Positions 42,219 through 51,693 of a stretch of 64,000 bases of DNA are shown piece by piece. Position numbers and translations under genes: made by a program. Position 1 is the stretch's first letter. The number at the start of each line of letters is the position of its first letter. The stretch spans positions 1 to 64,000 of the forward strand of contig JBCCHJ010000023.1 in assembly GCA_039028795.1 (NCBI GenBank), given 5' to 3'. The notes under the pieces are model-generated. The model was not told the origin of the DNA, did not search any database, and saw only the letters and a program-made list of their open reading frames with translations. This stretch comes from Thermohalobaculum sp039028795. Its GTDB lineage: Bacteria; Pseudomonadota; Alphaproteobacteria; Rhodobacterales; Rhodobacteraceae.

Positions 42219-44496
42219 GGGGCTCGCCTTTCAAGATCTTCGAAATGATCTCTAAATGCCGTGGCCAGATGTCTTCGATGCCCGGGGTCAGAACCGATGT
42301 CGTTTCACCACCGGACGATCCGAACAGCGCATCCAGCAGGCGTTTGCGCTCGGTCCTGTCCATGTTCGAAAACACCCGGCGGAACAGCGGCAGATATTCT
42401 GTGAAGGATTCCTCCCCCAGATCTGTAATCCATTGGTCGATGCAATTCCGCAACCCGGCGTCATACAGCAACCGCTGTGCTGCCCCTTCCAGGAACCCGC
42501 CAAAGAAGCCCGCGGCATCGGCGACAGGAACACCGGGCGACAACATCCTGGACAGCAAAGCCACAGCATCTTCCGACGTCATCTGCGCCGCTTCGTAAAG
42601 CAACCGCGCCGCCAAGCCCGCAATGGGTCGGCTGGCTTGCGTATCGTTGATGATCCGGTGCAGCGATTTATGCCACTGTTCCGCCAAGTCGGCCTGATCT
42701 TCGATCAGCCGGATCGCGGCATCTGCTCCGTGGACCGTGTAACGCAGCGCATCGGTGGCCTCATCATCCAAACCTCGAGATGCATAGGGCAAAGCCAAGG
42801 CGCCCTGCACGGCAATCTTGCCGAACAAGTCGCCAAGCTGCCCAGTATCTGTCGCCCTTGCCTTGCCATATCGCAGCACATCGGCCAATGGAGGCAGCGA
42901 CGACAGCATCTCGGTACAATCCGAGGTCTGCCCTGCGCGATCGCCCAGCAAGGCAATCCCGTCCTTCGCGGCGTCGCCCAGTTGCGCCGTCATCGCCTGG
43001 AAGACCAGGTCGGCCAACACGGCCAGGTCTTCGGCCTCTTTCATCCTGGCTTGGACGCGGCCCGCGGCTGCCTGCTCGATCGTCGGGCCATAGACAAGGT
43101 TTTCGACAAGTTCGACGGCATATTCCGGGTCCCAGCGCAGCACCCAGCGTTCGCGGAAGGTGCCCCTGCTTTTGCCAGCATCGGACAACCGGCCCCACGG
43201 CACGGACAGCGCCGACAGACGGTGCAGCAAAGTAGATCTGAAAAGCCCGCTTTCCGACCGCAGGTCCAACGAAAGTTCTCTTTCCAGGGCCTCTGGTTTC
43301 AACCGCGCCGCGCGCTGCTGCCGCTGCAGGTCCTCCAGCAACGGCGCCATCGGTACATCATCGGGTATCTGACCGACTTGCGATCCGATCAGAAGCGTTT
43401 GCGCAATCGTCGCCCAGACCAAAGGGTTGCCCATGCAAAGGCAGGCAATCGCGGCGTCGCGGAGTTCCTCGAACCCAGGTTGCGGCCGTTCCCGGATGGC
43501 CGCCAGCGTCAGGGCCAGACGTTCCGTTTCAATCAGCGAGGCGGTCGAAACGATATGGCCTTCGGCCCGTAACTCTCGCCCGATACGCGCAACCCATCGG
43601 GTGACCTGTTCGGCTCGTTGTACCTCCCACAAATGCAGGCACCACCCTGGCGCCGTTACCCCCGCACCATAGCCGCCTTCATAGGCCAGCCGAGGCGCAG
43701 TCCAGGGCGCCCAGGTCGCAGCGATCTTGCGCTTCGGCGCACCCTTGATCAGCGCGCGATCATCCTTGGCGGTGTGCTTGGCCTTCAGCGCGGGAACGTG
43801 CCATGCGCCACAAACCACGGCGACGGGGCCCTCCGTGGATTTCCGCGCCTTGGCGATCTCAAGCCGCATGTGGGCCTCACGCGCCGCTTCAAACCCAATC
43901 GGCGGTTCGATCCCTTCGCGCAGCACTGCCATCGCGTCTGCAACGGCGGCGAAAATTGGACCGGGTTCCGGGTTTTCCTCGATGACATCGCGCCACCAGC
44001 TTTCGCCGTCCTCATATCCCGCGGCTTGCGCCAAAGTGCCGATCGGGTCGCGTTCAACCGACGACAATTTCTGCTGTGATCCCTCTGTCGTGGCTGCGGC
44101 ATCCTCGGACTGGTCGGGATCGTCGTCGGATGCAAAATCCGGTGCATCTTCTTCGTCGATGACTTTCTCTGTTTCCGGCATCCGCCAGGTGACCGGCAGG
44201 TCGACAAACCGCACCGGCACCTTGTTGCGGATCGCCCAAAGCGCGGCTTGGTATTCCGGTGAAAACACCGCGAACGGCCAGAACACCGCCTGGCCCGGAT
44301 CATCGGAAGGATAGGCCAGCAAGGCCACCGGAGGCACCATCTGCGGGCTGTCCAGCATCGGGATCAGATGCGACAGATCCGCGGGCCCTTCGATCAGCAC
44401 CTCGGCCGGGGCCAAGTCCTGCAACGCCTCGACCAGCCGCCGGGCGGACCCAGGGCCATGGTGGCGAATACCGAAATAAGTGGCCTCAGCCGCCAC
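42211..44496 (-). CDS. DUF5682 family protein
   Basis: The 761-residue product begins YFGIRHHGPGSARRLVEALQDLAPAEVLIEGPADLSHLI and has PVAVVCGAWHVPALKAK near residue 230. These two motifs (R-H-H-G-P-G-S, E-G-P and G-x-W-H) recall the TraB/ChaN/erythromycin-esterase-like fold, in which E and H residues form the active site. Residues 330-761 are long, mostly helical, and without recognised repeats. Family members are encoded with MoxR, VWA, DUF5691 and SWIM proteins. The name comes from remembered co-occurrence and the N-terminal motifs. A catalytic function is inferred only. Confidence 0.8.
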   Translation of the reverse strand: MAAEATYFGIRHHGPGSARRLVEALQDLAPAEVLIEGPADLSHLIPMLDSPQMVPPVALLAYPSDDPGQAVFWPFAVFSPEYQAALWAIRNKVPVRFVDLPVTWRMPETEKVIDEEDAPDFASDDDPDQSEDAAATTEGSQQKLSSVERDPIGTLAQAAGYEDGESWWRDVIEENPEPGPIFAAVADAMAVLREGIEPPIGFEAAREAHMRLEIAKARKSTEGPVAVVCGAWHVPALKAKHTAKDDRALIKGAPKRKIAATWAPWTAPRLAYEGGYGAGVTAPGWCLHLWEVQRAEQVTRWVARIGRELRAEGHIVSTASLIETERLALTLAAIRERPQPGFEELRDAAIACLCMGNPLVWATIAQTLLIGSQVGQIPDDVPMAPLLEDLQRQQRAARLKPEALERELSLDLRSESGLFRSTLLHRLSALSVPWGRLSDAGKSRGTFRERWVLRWDPEYAVELVENLVYGPTIEQAAAGRVQARMKEAEDLAVLADLVFQAMTAQLGDAAKDGIALLGDRAGQTSDCTEMLSSLPPLADVLRYGKARATDTGQLGDLFGKIAVQGALALPYASRGLDDEATDALRYTVHGADAAIRLIEDQADLAEQWHKSLHRIINDTQASRPIAGLAARLLYEAAQMTSEDAVALLSRMLSPGVPVADAAGFFGGFLEGAAQRLLYDAGLRNCIDQWITDLGEESFTEYLPLFRRVFSNMDRTERKRLLDALFGSSGGETTSVLTPGIEDIWPRHLEIISKILKGEPHG

Positions 44497-44499
44497 GGG

Positions 44500-45576
44500 C
44501 TACACCAGATCCGTCAGCGACTGATAGTAATCTGAATAATCCCGGCGGCTTTTCAGCACGGTTTCCAGATACTCCTCCAACACCGCTTTGTCCTGAACCG
44601 GGTCTTTCACGATGGCGCCCAACATGTTCGGCGCGATCCCCTCGGCGCTCAGCTTGCCGTCGTTGAAGAAGGCCGCGTGGCTGAGGCCGCCAACCATCAC
44701 GGCGATTGCCTCAGCGGTCGAGAGATTCCCCGACGGCGCTTTCAGCGTGGTTTTGCCATCCAGTGTCTGCCCGCTGCGAAGCTCGCGAAATACCGCCAAA
44801 ACGCGCGCAACCTCGTCCGCGACGTTTTTCGGCGCGGGCAGATCCAGGCTTTGTGCCATCTCGCCAACACGTTTGGACACGATCTGAATTTCCGCATCCA
44901 TATCGTCCGGCAGAGGCAGCACGACCACATTGAAGCGCCGCTTCAAAGCGGCCGACAACTCGTTCACGCCCTTATCCCGGTCGTTCGCTGTGGCAATGAC
45001 ATTGAACCCGCGCGTGGCATATACCGCGTCATTCAATTCTGGGATCGGCAACATTTTTTCCGACAGCACTGTGATCAGCGTGTCCTGCACGTCCGATCCC
45101 ATGCGCGTCAGTTCCTCCATCCGGCAGAGCTGACCGCTCTCCATCGCCCGGAACAGTGGCGTCGGCACCAGCGCATCGCGGCTGGGCCCATGGGCCAGCA
45201 ATTGCGCATAGTTCCAGCCGTAACGGACCTGGTTTTCATCGGTCCCGGCCGTGCACTGAATCACCATGGTGCTGTCGCCGGAAATTGCAGCCGCCAGGTG
45301 TTCTGAAACCCAGGATTTCGCGGTCCCTGGCACGCCCAGCAACAACAAAGCCCGGTCGGTGGCCAGCGTCGCCACCGCCGTTTCGATAAGGCGCCGCTCA
45401 CCGACGTATTTTGCGCCAATCTCGGTGCCGCCCGCCTTGCCGCCCAAAAGGTAGGTGACGACCGCCTGAGGCGACAACTGCCACCCCACCGGTTTTGGCC
45501 GGTCATCGGCGGCTTTCAGCGCCTCGATCTCTTCGGCATAGGTGATCTCGGCGGGACGCCGCATCGTTTCGGTCAT
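44500..45576 (-). CDS. MoxR-type AAA+ ATPase of the SWIM-VWA operon
   Basis: The 358-residue protein has Walker A GVPGTAKS (about residue 80) and a Walker B with LCRMEELTRMGSDVQDTLITVLSEKMLPIPE. It has the sensor FNVIATANDRDKGVNELSAALKRRFNVVVLPLP, as in the RavA/YehL branch. Compared with the MoxR protein at 16412 it has a different Walker B (M-E-E instead of D-E) and a different partner set. It overlaps the DUF5691 gene by 4 bases, and the DUF5682 gene starts 3 bases after it. It likely remodels a target together with the VWA protein. Confidence 0.9.
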   Translation of the reverse strand: MTETMRRPAEITYAEEIEALKAADDRPKPVGWQLSPQAVVTYLLGGKAGGTEIGAKYVGERRLIETAVATLATDRALLLLGVPGTAKSWVSEHLAAAISGDSTMVIQCTAGTDENQVRYGWNYAQLLAHGPSRDALVPTPLFRAMESGQLCRMEELTRMGSDVQDTLITVLSEKMLPIPELNDAVYATRGFNVIATANDRDKGVNELSAALKRRFNVVVLPLPDDMDAEIQIVSKRVGEMAQSLDLPAPKNVADEVARVLAVFRELRSGQTLDGKTTLKAPSGNLSTAEAIAVMVGGLSHAAFFNDGKLSAEGIAPNMLGAIVKDPVQDKAVLEEYLETVLKSRRDYSDYYQSLTDLV

Positions 45577-46985
45577 GGGCTCTCTCCAGTCAGGGCGGCG
45601 TTGAACGTCAGCATGGCCAGCGCTGGGTCCGCGCTGATCATACCCATTTCGATGAACCGCTGGCTCAGTTCGGTGGCCGCAGCGGCATCAGCCAGCAGAC
45701 CCAAAGACATCAAGTAAATCTGCAGGACCGCGTCATTGCGCCGGTTTTCATCTTTCACATAGGCTTTGACGGCGGCGGTGATCTCTTTCAGGACGCCCGA
45801 GGCGTCGAACTCTTTCATGCCCACAGCGCCAAGGCTGTCCTGCATGCACGCGACCGAGGTCACAAGGTGAGTCTCGTCCCGTCGCAAAAGACGGGTCAGA
45901 AACGCCCGTCGCTGATCGGCGGGCAAACGCAGGATCATCGCTGCAACCATCTCGGTCCGCGTGTCTTCGAAGTCCAGCAATCGGTCCAGCGCAGGTCCTA
46001 TAACGCCGTCCGCCCCGGTACGGGCGATCATCCCCGCAAACTCGGGGATCGATGTCGGGTCCTTGTCCGTCCACATCTCGACAGTTTGCACGTCGCTGAG
46101 ACCCAGCGCCCCGGCAAATCCGGCCAGGGAAACCAGGCTGAACAACTCTGTGCGCCGCGCACGCTGTGCTTTGTTCTTCAGTTTGTTCTGTGTCAGAACT
46201 TTCCCGCGTTTCAGAATACCGGCCGAGGCAATCGTGAAGAAATCGGCCAATTCGCCCGCGTTCGCGTCGTCATCGCTGATCTGGCCCAGCCGGGCCAGGA
46301 ACTGTGCCGCCAACGCACGCACCTTACCGGACCGGTCGCTGTCCAATCCCTTTAGGAATTCGGCATCTTCCGCTCGCAGACCGACGCCCAGACATTCGAT
46401 CACGCGCACGCGCTGTTCGGCAACCAATGCAGGGGCGTGCTGTTCGATCAGCGTCAGTGCTTGCGCCGGGTCCTCCCGCCGCATGGCTCGCAGCGCCAGG
46501 CGGCGCTCGGCAGGCATCCATGCGTCCCAATTTTCCGAGGTCAGCGCCTCCAGCGGATCGTCCTCGGTCCGCTCGCGCCAATCTGACCACGGGGCATAAA
46601 CATCAGGCAGATCATCAACGGAAGATGGCATCCAGTCCGCGGGGTGAACTGAAAACCCACGCGTTGCCATCAGCCGAAGGATCAGTGCCATTTGATCATT
46701 GGTCGGCTTCAGCACATCGTTCAAACGCCGGAACTTCAACCGCAGGGCATTGGACAAGGGCGGCAAGGTCAATCGCGGCAAGCGCTTAGCGGGTTCGATA
46801 TCCGAGGTAGGCGCCCGCCGATGCAGCAAATGGGTTGCCTGGCTGGTGATGGCCAAAAGGGCAAGTTCGGGTTCCGAATCCTGACCTGCCAAGGCCTGCC
46901 ATTCGTCAGGCGCCTGATCCAGCGCGGTACCGCCGATCATCCAACGGCCCTTTATCTGGGCAAGGCTATCCGAAACGTCAAGCAC
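45573..46985 (-). CDS. DUF5691 family helical-repeat protein
   Basis: The 470-residue product appears fully helical, with HEAT-like repeats (for example ALRAMRREDPAQALTLIEQHAP, then RVRVIECLGVGLRAEDAEFL, and GKVRALAAQFLARLG). There is no signal or membrane segment. The family name is assigned from remembered co-occurrence of DUF5691 with SWIM, MoxR and DUF5682 genes; no short catalytic motif exists to confirm it. It overlaps the SWIM gene by 8 bases. A scaffold role in the system is plausible. Confidence 0.7.
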   Translation of the reverse strand: MLDVSDSLAQIKGRWMIGGTALDQAPDEWQALAGQDSEPELALLAITSQATHLLHRRAPTSDIEPAKRLPRLTLPPLSNALRLKFRRLNDVLKPTNDQMALILRLMATRGFSVHPADWMPSSVDDLPDVYAPWSDWRERTEDDPLEALTSENWDAWMPAERRLALRAMRREDPAQALTLIEQHAPALVAEQRVRVIECLGVGLRAEDAEFLKGLDSDRSGKVRALAAQFLARLGQISDDDANAGELADFFTIASAGILKRGKVLTQNKLKNKAQRARRTELFSLVSLAGFAGALGLSDVQTVEMWTDKDPTSIPEFAGMIARTGADGVIGPALDRLLDFEDTRTEMVAAMILRLPADQRRAFLTRLLRRDETHLVTSVACMQDSLGAVGMKEFDASGVLKEITAAVKAYVKDENRRNDAVLQIYLMSLGLLADAAAATELSQRFIEMGMISADPALAMLTFNAALTGESP

Positions 46986-48363
46986 CGACCGTTACCCGTC
47001 CCCAATCGGTCTGCGCCGCCATCAATGTCAGGTGCTGCCCGTTCCACAGACCGACCGAGGCGGCCAGGTCCATGCCACGCACCTGATCCTCGACCTGGTT
47101 GGCCAGCGGCAGCACATGGGTCTGATCCTCCGATTGCCACCACAGCGAGGTCCCATTGGCGCACAACCGCCCGGACGGCAGAAGTACCGGCGAACGGCTA
47201 AGCCAGGGCGCCTTATCCTGATGCGCCAGGAAAGCTGATAGCGGATCTTCCGCAATGGTATCGGGCCAAGACCGGAAGTCGGCGGCATCCAAGTTGGTGC
47301 GTTCGGCAATCACCGCGCGCAGCGGTTGCTTTGCCGGATAAAAGACAAGGTCCGCCTTGAACTGATCGCCCGGCGCGAAAGAGCTGGACCGTTTGCCCGT
47401 CGCTGCCGGAAAGAAATCAAGCAAAACCGCGAATTCCGGCGCACCGTCCAAGTTCATCAACCAGGTTGCTTGACTGACCATGCCGTCCCGGCGGGTCGAG
47501 ATTTGTTCGCCCACGACCTCCCACGCCGCCGACGCCCGCAAAGCGTTCGGATTCTCAAGCAAAGACTCGCGGGTTTCCGATGTCGCCACCATCCGGCGCA
47601 GTTCCGGATCATTCGGCGACGCGACCCAAGCCCGCGTCAACAGCACCAGCTTGCCCAGTTCGATCACCAAAGCATTCAGGCGATCCTCACCACTAAGCGG
47701 CAACAGTCGCGCAGGCAGTTCATCCAACCGGCTGCCCAGGGCTTGGGCTTTGCCGTCCACCATGCGCGCCGCAATGGCACGGCAACGATCGGTCAACTCG
47801 TCCATCAAACCGGAGAGGCCAGTGCGCAATTGGTCAGCGATCCATTGTTCCAGTTCGACCACCGCGCCCTGCAAAGACGCCTCGGTCTCCTTCGCACGCT
47901 TTTCTGCCGCAGCCTTCTTGCGTGCCTCGGCCTTCGGGTCCGGCGCTTTCTCCGGCTCGGCCAGAGTGGCGGCGGCCATGCTTTTGGCCTCTGCCGGCCC
48001 GCCTGCAGCCGCGGCTGGTGCGCCCCCCGTTTTGCGACGGCGGCCCAACCAATCCGTCACCCATTCCGGAACGCTGCCCGGGGAAAAGTCGCCCGGGGCA
48101 TCCACATACATCCACATCAAGGCCAGCACGTGCTTGCAAGGAAACTTGCGCGATGGGCATGTGCACTTGTAGCCGTGATTGGCCAGATCAAATACTGTGC
48201 GATAGGGGTTGGCGCCCGACCCCTGGCATTCACCCCAGACCAGGCCTTCCGCTTGGGCCCATTCGCGCAATGGCCACTTCTTTGCCTTCATCAAACCGTT
48301 CGCGGCCTTGAGTGATGCCTGATCTGGGGCCAGCGCGGTTATGGCATCATGATTCAGGGACAT
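46978..48363 (-). CDS. SWIM zinc-finger protein, first gene of the MoxR-VWA operon
   Basis: The 461-residue product carries a SWIM zinc finger at about residues 65-86 (CTCPSRKFPCKHVLALMW, pattern CxC...CxH). A disordered alanine/lysine-rich stretch follows (about 110-165), then a helical C-terminal part with RELVDLLPSG-like segments such as LPARLLPLSGEDRLNALVIELGKL. SWIM fingers bind DNA or proteins. The first gene of the operon, it diverges from ligD with about 100 bases between. Promoters for both must lie in that gap, which may give shared control with end joining. Confidence 0.87.
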   Translation of the reverse strand: MSLNHDAITALAPDQASLKAANGLMKAKKWPLREWAQAEGLVWGECQGSGANPYRTVFDLANHGYKCTCPSRKFPCKHVLALMWMYVDAPGDFSPGSVPEWVTDWLGRRRKTGGAPAAAAGGPAEAKSMAAATLAEPEKAPDPKAEARKKAAAEKRAKETEASLQGAVVELEQWIADQLRTGLSGLMDELTDRCRAIAARMVDGKAQALGSRLDELPARLLPLSGEDRLNALVIELGKLVLLTRAWVASPNDPELRRMVATSETRESLLENPNALRASAAWEVVGEQISTRRDGMVSQATWLMNLDGAPEFAVLLDFFPAATGKRSSSFAPGDQFKADLVFYPAKQPLRAVIAERTNLDAADFRSWPDTIAEDPLSAFLAHQDKAPWLSRSPVLLPSGRLCANGTSLWWQSEDQTHVLPLANQVEDQVRGMDLAASVGLWNGQHLTLMAAQTDWGRVTVGA

Positions 48364-48461
48364 AAGAGGGTCTTTTCGGATTTACTTGATCGTCAAAATT
48401 TCGGCGGTTTTAATTTCCAGGTTGGGTGAGGCCCGTTGGCGATCTTATCTATGGTGGCTTT

Positions 48462-50819
48462 GTGACGAAACTTCGTCAATATCGTTCGAAGCGGCGGTTC
48501 ACGCAAACCCCCGAACCATTTGGTGCCGAGGCCGTATCGGACCCCGAGGCACTGTGCTTCGTCTTGCAGCACCACGCCGCAAAACGCGTGCACTTTGACC
48601 TGCGCCTCGAACTGGACGGCGTACTGAAAAGCTGGGCCGTGCCGGAAGGGCCCAGCACTGAACCCGCCGAACGCCGTTTGGCCATCGCAACCGAAGATCA
48701 CCCTCTCGACTATGCGGAATTCGAAGGTGAGATCCCCGATGGTCAATATGGTGCGGGCGTCCTGCGAACCGTCGATCAGGGTGCTTGGGTCCCACTGGGC
48801 GATCCAGGAGCGGACCTGGAAAAAGGAGAGCTGAAGTTCCGCCTCTCCGGGCGGCAACTCTCGGGCGGATGGATGCTGAAGAAGCTGCCAGGTGACAAAG
48901 CCGACTGGTTGCTGATTAAGGAACGCGACCAGGGCGTCGGGGCTGAGATCAAGCTGCCCCAGGGAAAACCAGCGAAAGCCCCGGCCTTGCCGGGCAAACC
49001 AGGGCCACTGCCTAAGAAGCTGAAACCGCAACTGCCCACCAGCGCCGAGGTTGCCCCGGAAGGCGACGCCTGGGTGCATGAGATCAAATACGACGGCTAT
49101 CGTACCATTGTCCGCATCGAAGACGGTCAAGTCAGGATGTTCACCCGCCAAGGTTTGGATTGGACAGAACGCTATCAGGCCCTTGTTCCCCACTTTCAGG
49201 ACCTGGACTGCAGCGCGGCGATGATCGATGGAGAGGTCGTGGCTCAGGATGCGCGTGGTGCGACTTCGTTGGATCTATTGCAGGAAACTCTATCGGCCGG
49301 TCACGATCATGAACTGGTTTTCTATGCGTTCGATCTGATCCATCTGGATGGCCAAGACCTGTCCAGCGAACCCCTGCTGACCCGCAAAGCGTTGCTGCGC
49401 CGCTTGATCCCGGATGAAGAGACCACCCGTGTGCAATATTCCGATCACCTGGAGACCGAGGGCCGGGATCTTTTCGCCCAAATCTGCCGGATGGGGCTGG
49501 AAGGCATTGTTTCGAAATCCAAGACCGCACGTTACCAAGAAACCCGGACGAAAACCTGGCTGAAGGTAAAGCGCTTCGATATCGGCACGTTCACGGTGAT
49601 CGGGTTCACGACGAAGGCCTCGGCTTCGCACGCGGCCTCGCTGATCCTGGCAGAAGATGTCGATGGGCTATCCTATGTCGGCCGGGCGGGGTCAGGACTG
49701 TCGAACGAGATAGCGCGGGATCTTTACAATGATCTCTCAACCCGCACGATCCCGAAGCCCGTGGTGGAAGTACCGAAGATCGACAATCCCCACTGGATCG
49801 AGCCGGGACCGCTGACAGCCGAGATCTCTTTCCGCGGCCGGTCCACCAAGGGTGTTCTGAAACAGCCTGCGGTGATTGGGATCACCAACACCGCACCAAA
49901 GAAGACAGCCCCACGTCGTAAGCTGATCACTGACCGGGATCTCGCGAACATCCGCTTGACCAATCCGGACCGTGAAATGTTCGAAGGCTCAGGGGTCACC
50001 AAGCTGGACGTGGCGCTTTACTTTGCACGTGTCGGCGATGCGATGCTGCCCGATTTGCTGAACCGCCCCGTCACGCTGATCCGATGTTCCACTGGCAAGA
50101 TCGAGGACTGCTTCTATCAGCGCCATGGTTTCTCAGGCCTGCCAGATGGGGTCGAGACCATGGGCGACCGTCGCGACGACGAGTTCCTGGTGATCAAAGA
50201 CCCGCGTGGATTCCTGGGTCTGCCGCAGTTCGGGGTTCTGGAGTTCCATCCCTGGGATTGCACGATCGAGGATCTAGGCCACCCCGACCGCATGACCTTG
50301 GACCTGGATCCGGGCGATGGCATCAGTTGGGGCGTGCTCGCCTCGGCGGCCGAGGATTTGCGCGACCGACTTGCCACACTGGACCTGTCCGCCTTCGTGC
50401 GCACGACAGGCGGCAACGGCCTACATCTGGTCGTACCGCTGGAACAATCGCAGCCTTGGGATCAGGTAAAAGTCTTTCTGAAGGGCTTTGCTAAGGCCAC
50501 GGCAAGGGACGCGCCCCGGCTCTTCACCGACAATGTACAGATGCCGCACCGCAAAGGCAGGATATATCTGGATGTCAACCGGACAGGATTTGGCGCCTCG
50601 GCCGTTGCCAGTTATTCTCTACGCGCCAGAGACGGATTCCCCGTCGCGATGCCGGTTTCCTGGGAAGCGCTTAAGCCAAAAGCAACCCGGATCGAATTTA
50701 ATCGCATATCGGCTGTTAATCTGGTAGAGGATAATGGGGCAGACGCCTGGATAGAAATGGAAAATTATCGTTCAGCCATTTCACAAAAGGCGCTCAGAGC
50801 AGTCGGAGTAAGGGTATAG
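48462..50819 (+). CDS. ligD: Multidomain DNA ligase D for non-homologous end joining
   Basis: The start is uncertain: GTG 48462 gives 785 residues, and the open frame extends to GTG 48426. Domain order is phosphoesterase (about 35-150: FVLQHHAAKRVHFDLRLELDGVLKSWAVPEGPS, DYAEFEGEIPDGQYGAG), ATP-dependent ligase (about 195-490: HEIKYDGYR with catalytic Lys209, IDGEVV, EGIVSK, WLKVK) and primase-polymerase (about 520-785: HPWDCTIEDLGHPDRMTLDLDPGDG, RTTGGNGLHLVVPL). This PE-ligase-polymerase order is that of proteobacterial LigD. It processes and seals double-strand breaks with Ku, encoded 22 bases downstream. Confidence 0.95.
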   Translation: MTKLRQYRSKRRFTQTPEPFGAEAVSDPEALCFVLQHHAAKRVHFDLRLELDGVLKSWAVPEGPSTEPAERRLAIATEDHPLDYAEFEGEIPDGQYGAGVLRTVDQGAWVPLGDPGADLEKGELKFRLSGRQLSGGWMLKKLPGDKADWLLIKERDQGVGAEIKLPQGKPAKAPALPGKPGPLPKKLKPQLPTSAEVAPEGDAWVHEIKYDGYRTIVRIEDGQVRMFTRQGLDWTERYQALVPHFQDLDCSAAMIDGEVVAQDARGATSLDLLQETLSAGHDHELVFYAFDLIHLDGQDLSSEPLLTRKALLRRLIPDEETTRVQYSDHLETEGRDLFAQICRMGLEGIVSKSKTARYQETRTKTWLKVKRFDIGTFTVIGFTTKASASHAASLILAEDVDGLSYVGRAGSGLSNEIARDLYNDLSTRTIPKPVVEVPKIDNPHWIEPGPLTAEISFRGRSTKGVLKQPAVIGITNTAPKKTAPRRKLITDRDLANIRLTNPDREMFEGSGVTKLDVALYFARVGDAMLPDLLNRPVTLIRCSTGKIEDCFYQRHGFSGLPDGVETMGDRRDDEFLVIKDPRGFLGLPQFGVLEFHPWDCTIEDLGHPDRMTLDLDPGDGISWGVLASAAEDLRDRLATLDLSAFVRTTGGNGLHLVVPLEQSQPWDQVKVFLKGFAKATARDAPRLFTDNVQMPHRKGRIYLDVNRTGFGASAVASYSLRARDGFPVAMPVSWEALKPKATRIEFNRISAVNLVEDNGADAWIEMENYRSAISQKALRAVGVRV

Positions 50820-50841
50820 AGGGCGGATATAGGGGCGAGAC

Positions 50842-51693
50842 ATGGCACCGCGTGCATACTGGAAAGGGTATCTGAAACTGGCTTTGGTTTCATGCCCGGT
50901 GAAGCTGTACAGCGCAACATCAAGCAGCAGCAAGATCAGCTTTAACCAACTTCACAAAGACACGATGAACCGTGTCCAGATGAAGTACCACGACCCGGAA
51001 CTGGGTGAAATCGAGAGATCCGATCTGGTCAAGGGCTATCAGTTCGAAAAGGACAAATACATCATCGTCGATAAGGAAGAACTGGACGCGATCCAGATCG
51101 AATCCAACAAGACGATCGAAATCGAAGGCTTCATCGACGCCGACGACGTCGATGATTTGTATCTCGATTCTCCGTATTTCCTGGGCCCTGACGGCCCGAT
51201 TGCGGAAGAAACCTATGCCGTCGTGAAAGAGGCACTAAACCGCGCGAACAAGGTCGCCATTGCACGCATCGTGCTGTCTGGACGTGAGCGGATGATCACG
51301 CTGCGCCCTTATGGCGACGGATTCCTGCTGACCACACTGCGCACCAAGGAAGAGGTCCGCGACGCCGACAAATATTTCGACGAATTCGACAAGGATCTGG
51401 ACGAAGATCTGCTGCAAATGGCCGAAATGATCATCAAGCAGAAGGAAATGGAATTCGATCCATCCACTTTCGAAGACCGGTACGAAACCGCGTTGATGGA
51501 GCTGATCAAGGCGAAGATCGCTGGCAAGGAGCCGGTGATCTCGAAGGCGCCGGAACAGGGTAAAGTCATCAATCTGATGGATGCGCTGAAAGCCTCTATC
51601 GATGAAGAGCGTATGCCGGCGGCGGCCAGCAAACCCAAGGCCGCCTCGAAGGCGAAACCAGCGAAGTCGAAGTCCCGCAAGACGGGATCGTAG
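50842..51693 (+). CDS. ku: Ku DNA end-binding protein
   Basis: The 283-residue product shows the bacterial Ku core: MAPRAYWKGYLKLALVSCPVKLYSA at the start, FNQLHKDTMNRVQMKYHDPELGEIERSDLVKGYQFEKDKYIIVDKEELD, and LYLDSPYFLGPDG. A basic, lysine/alanine-rich C-terminal tail (about 250-283) is typical and helps DNA binding and LigD recruitment. GGGGCGAG lies upstream. Its TAG stop is followed immediately by the GTG of the BRCT-TPR gene, so all three genes are an operon. Confidence 0.95.
   Translation: MAPRAYWKGYLKLALVSCPVKLYSATSSSSKISFNQLHKDTMNRVQMKYHDPELGEIERSDLVKGYQFEKDKYIIVDKEELDAIQIESNKTIEIEGFIDADDVDDLYLDSPYFLGPDGPIAEETYAVVKEALNRANKVAIARIVLSGRERMITLRPYGDGFLLTTLRTKEEVRDADKYFDEFDKDLDEDLLQMAEMIIKQKEMEFDPSTFEDRYETALMELIKAKIAGKEPVISKAPEQGKVINLMDALKASIDEERMPAAASKPKAASKAKPAKSKSRKTGS

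Noticed and set aside
42256..43572. A 438-codon plus-strand frame opposite the DUF5682 gene.
   Set aside because: It lies wholly inside the minus-strand DUF5682 gene, whose N-terminal motifs and operon overlaps are clear; long antisense frames are common at this GC level.
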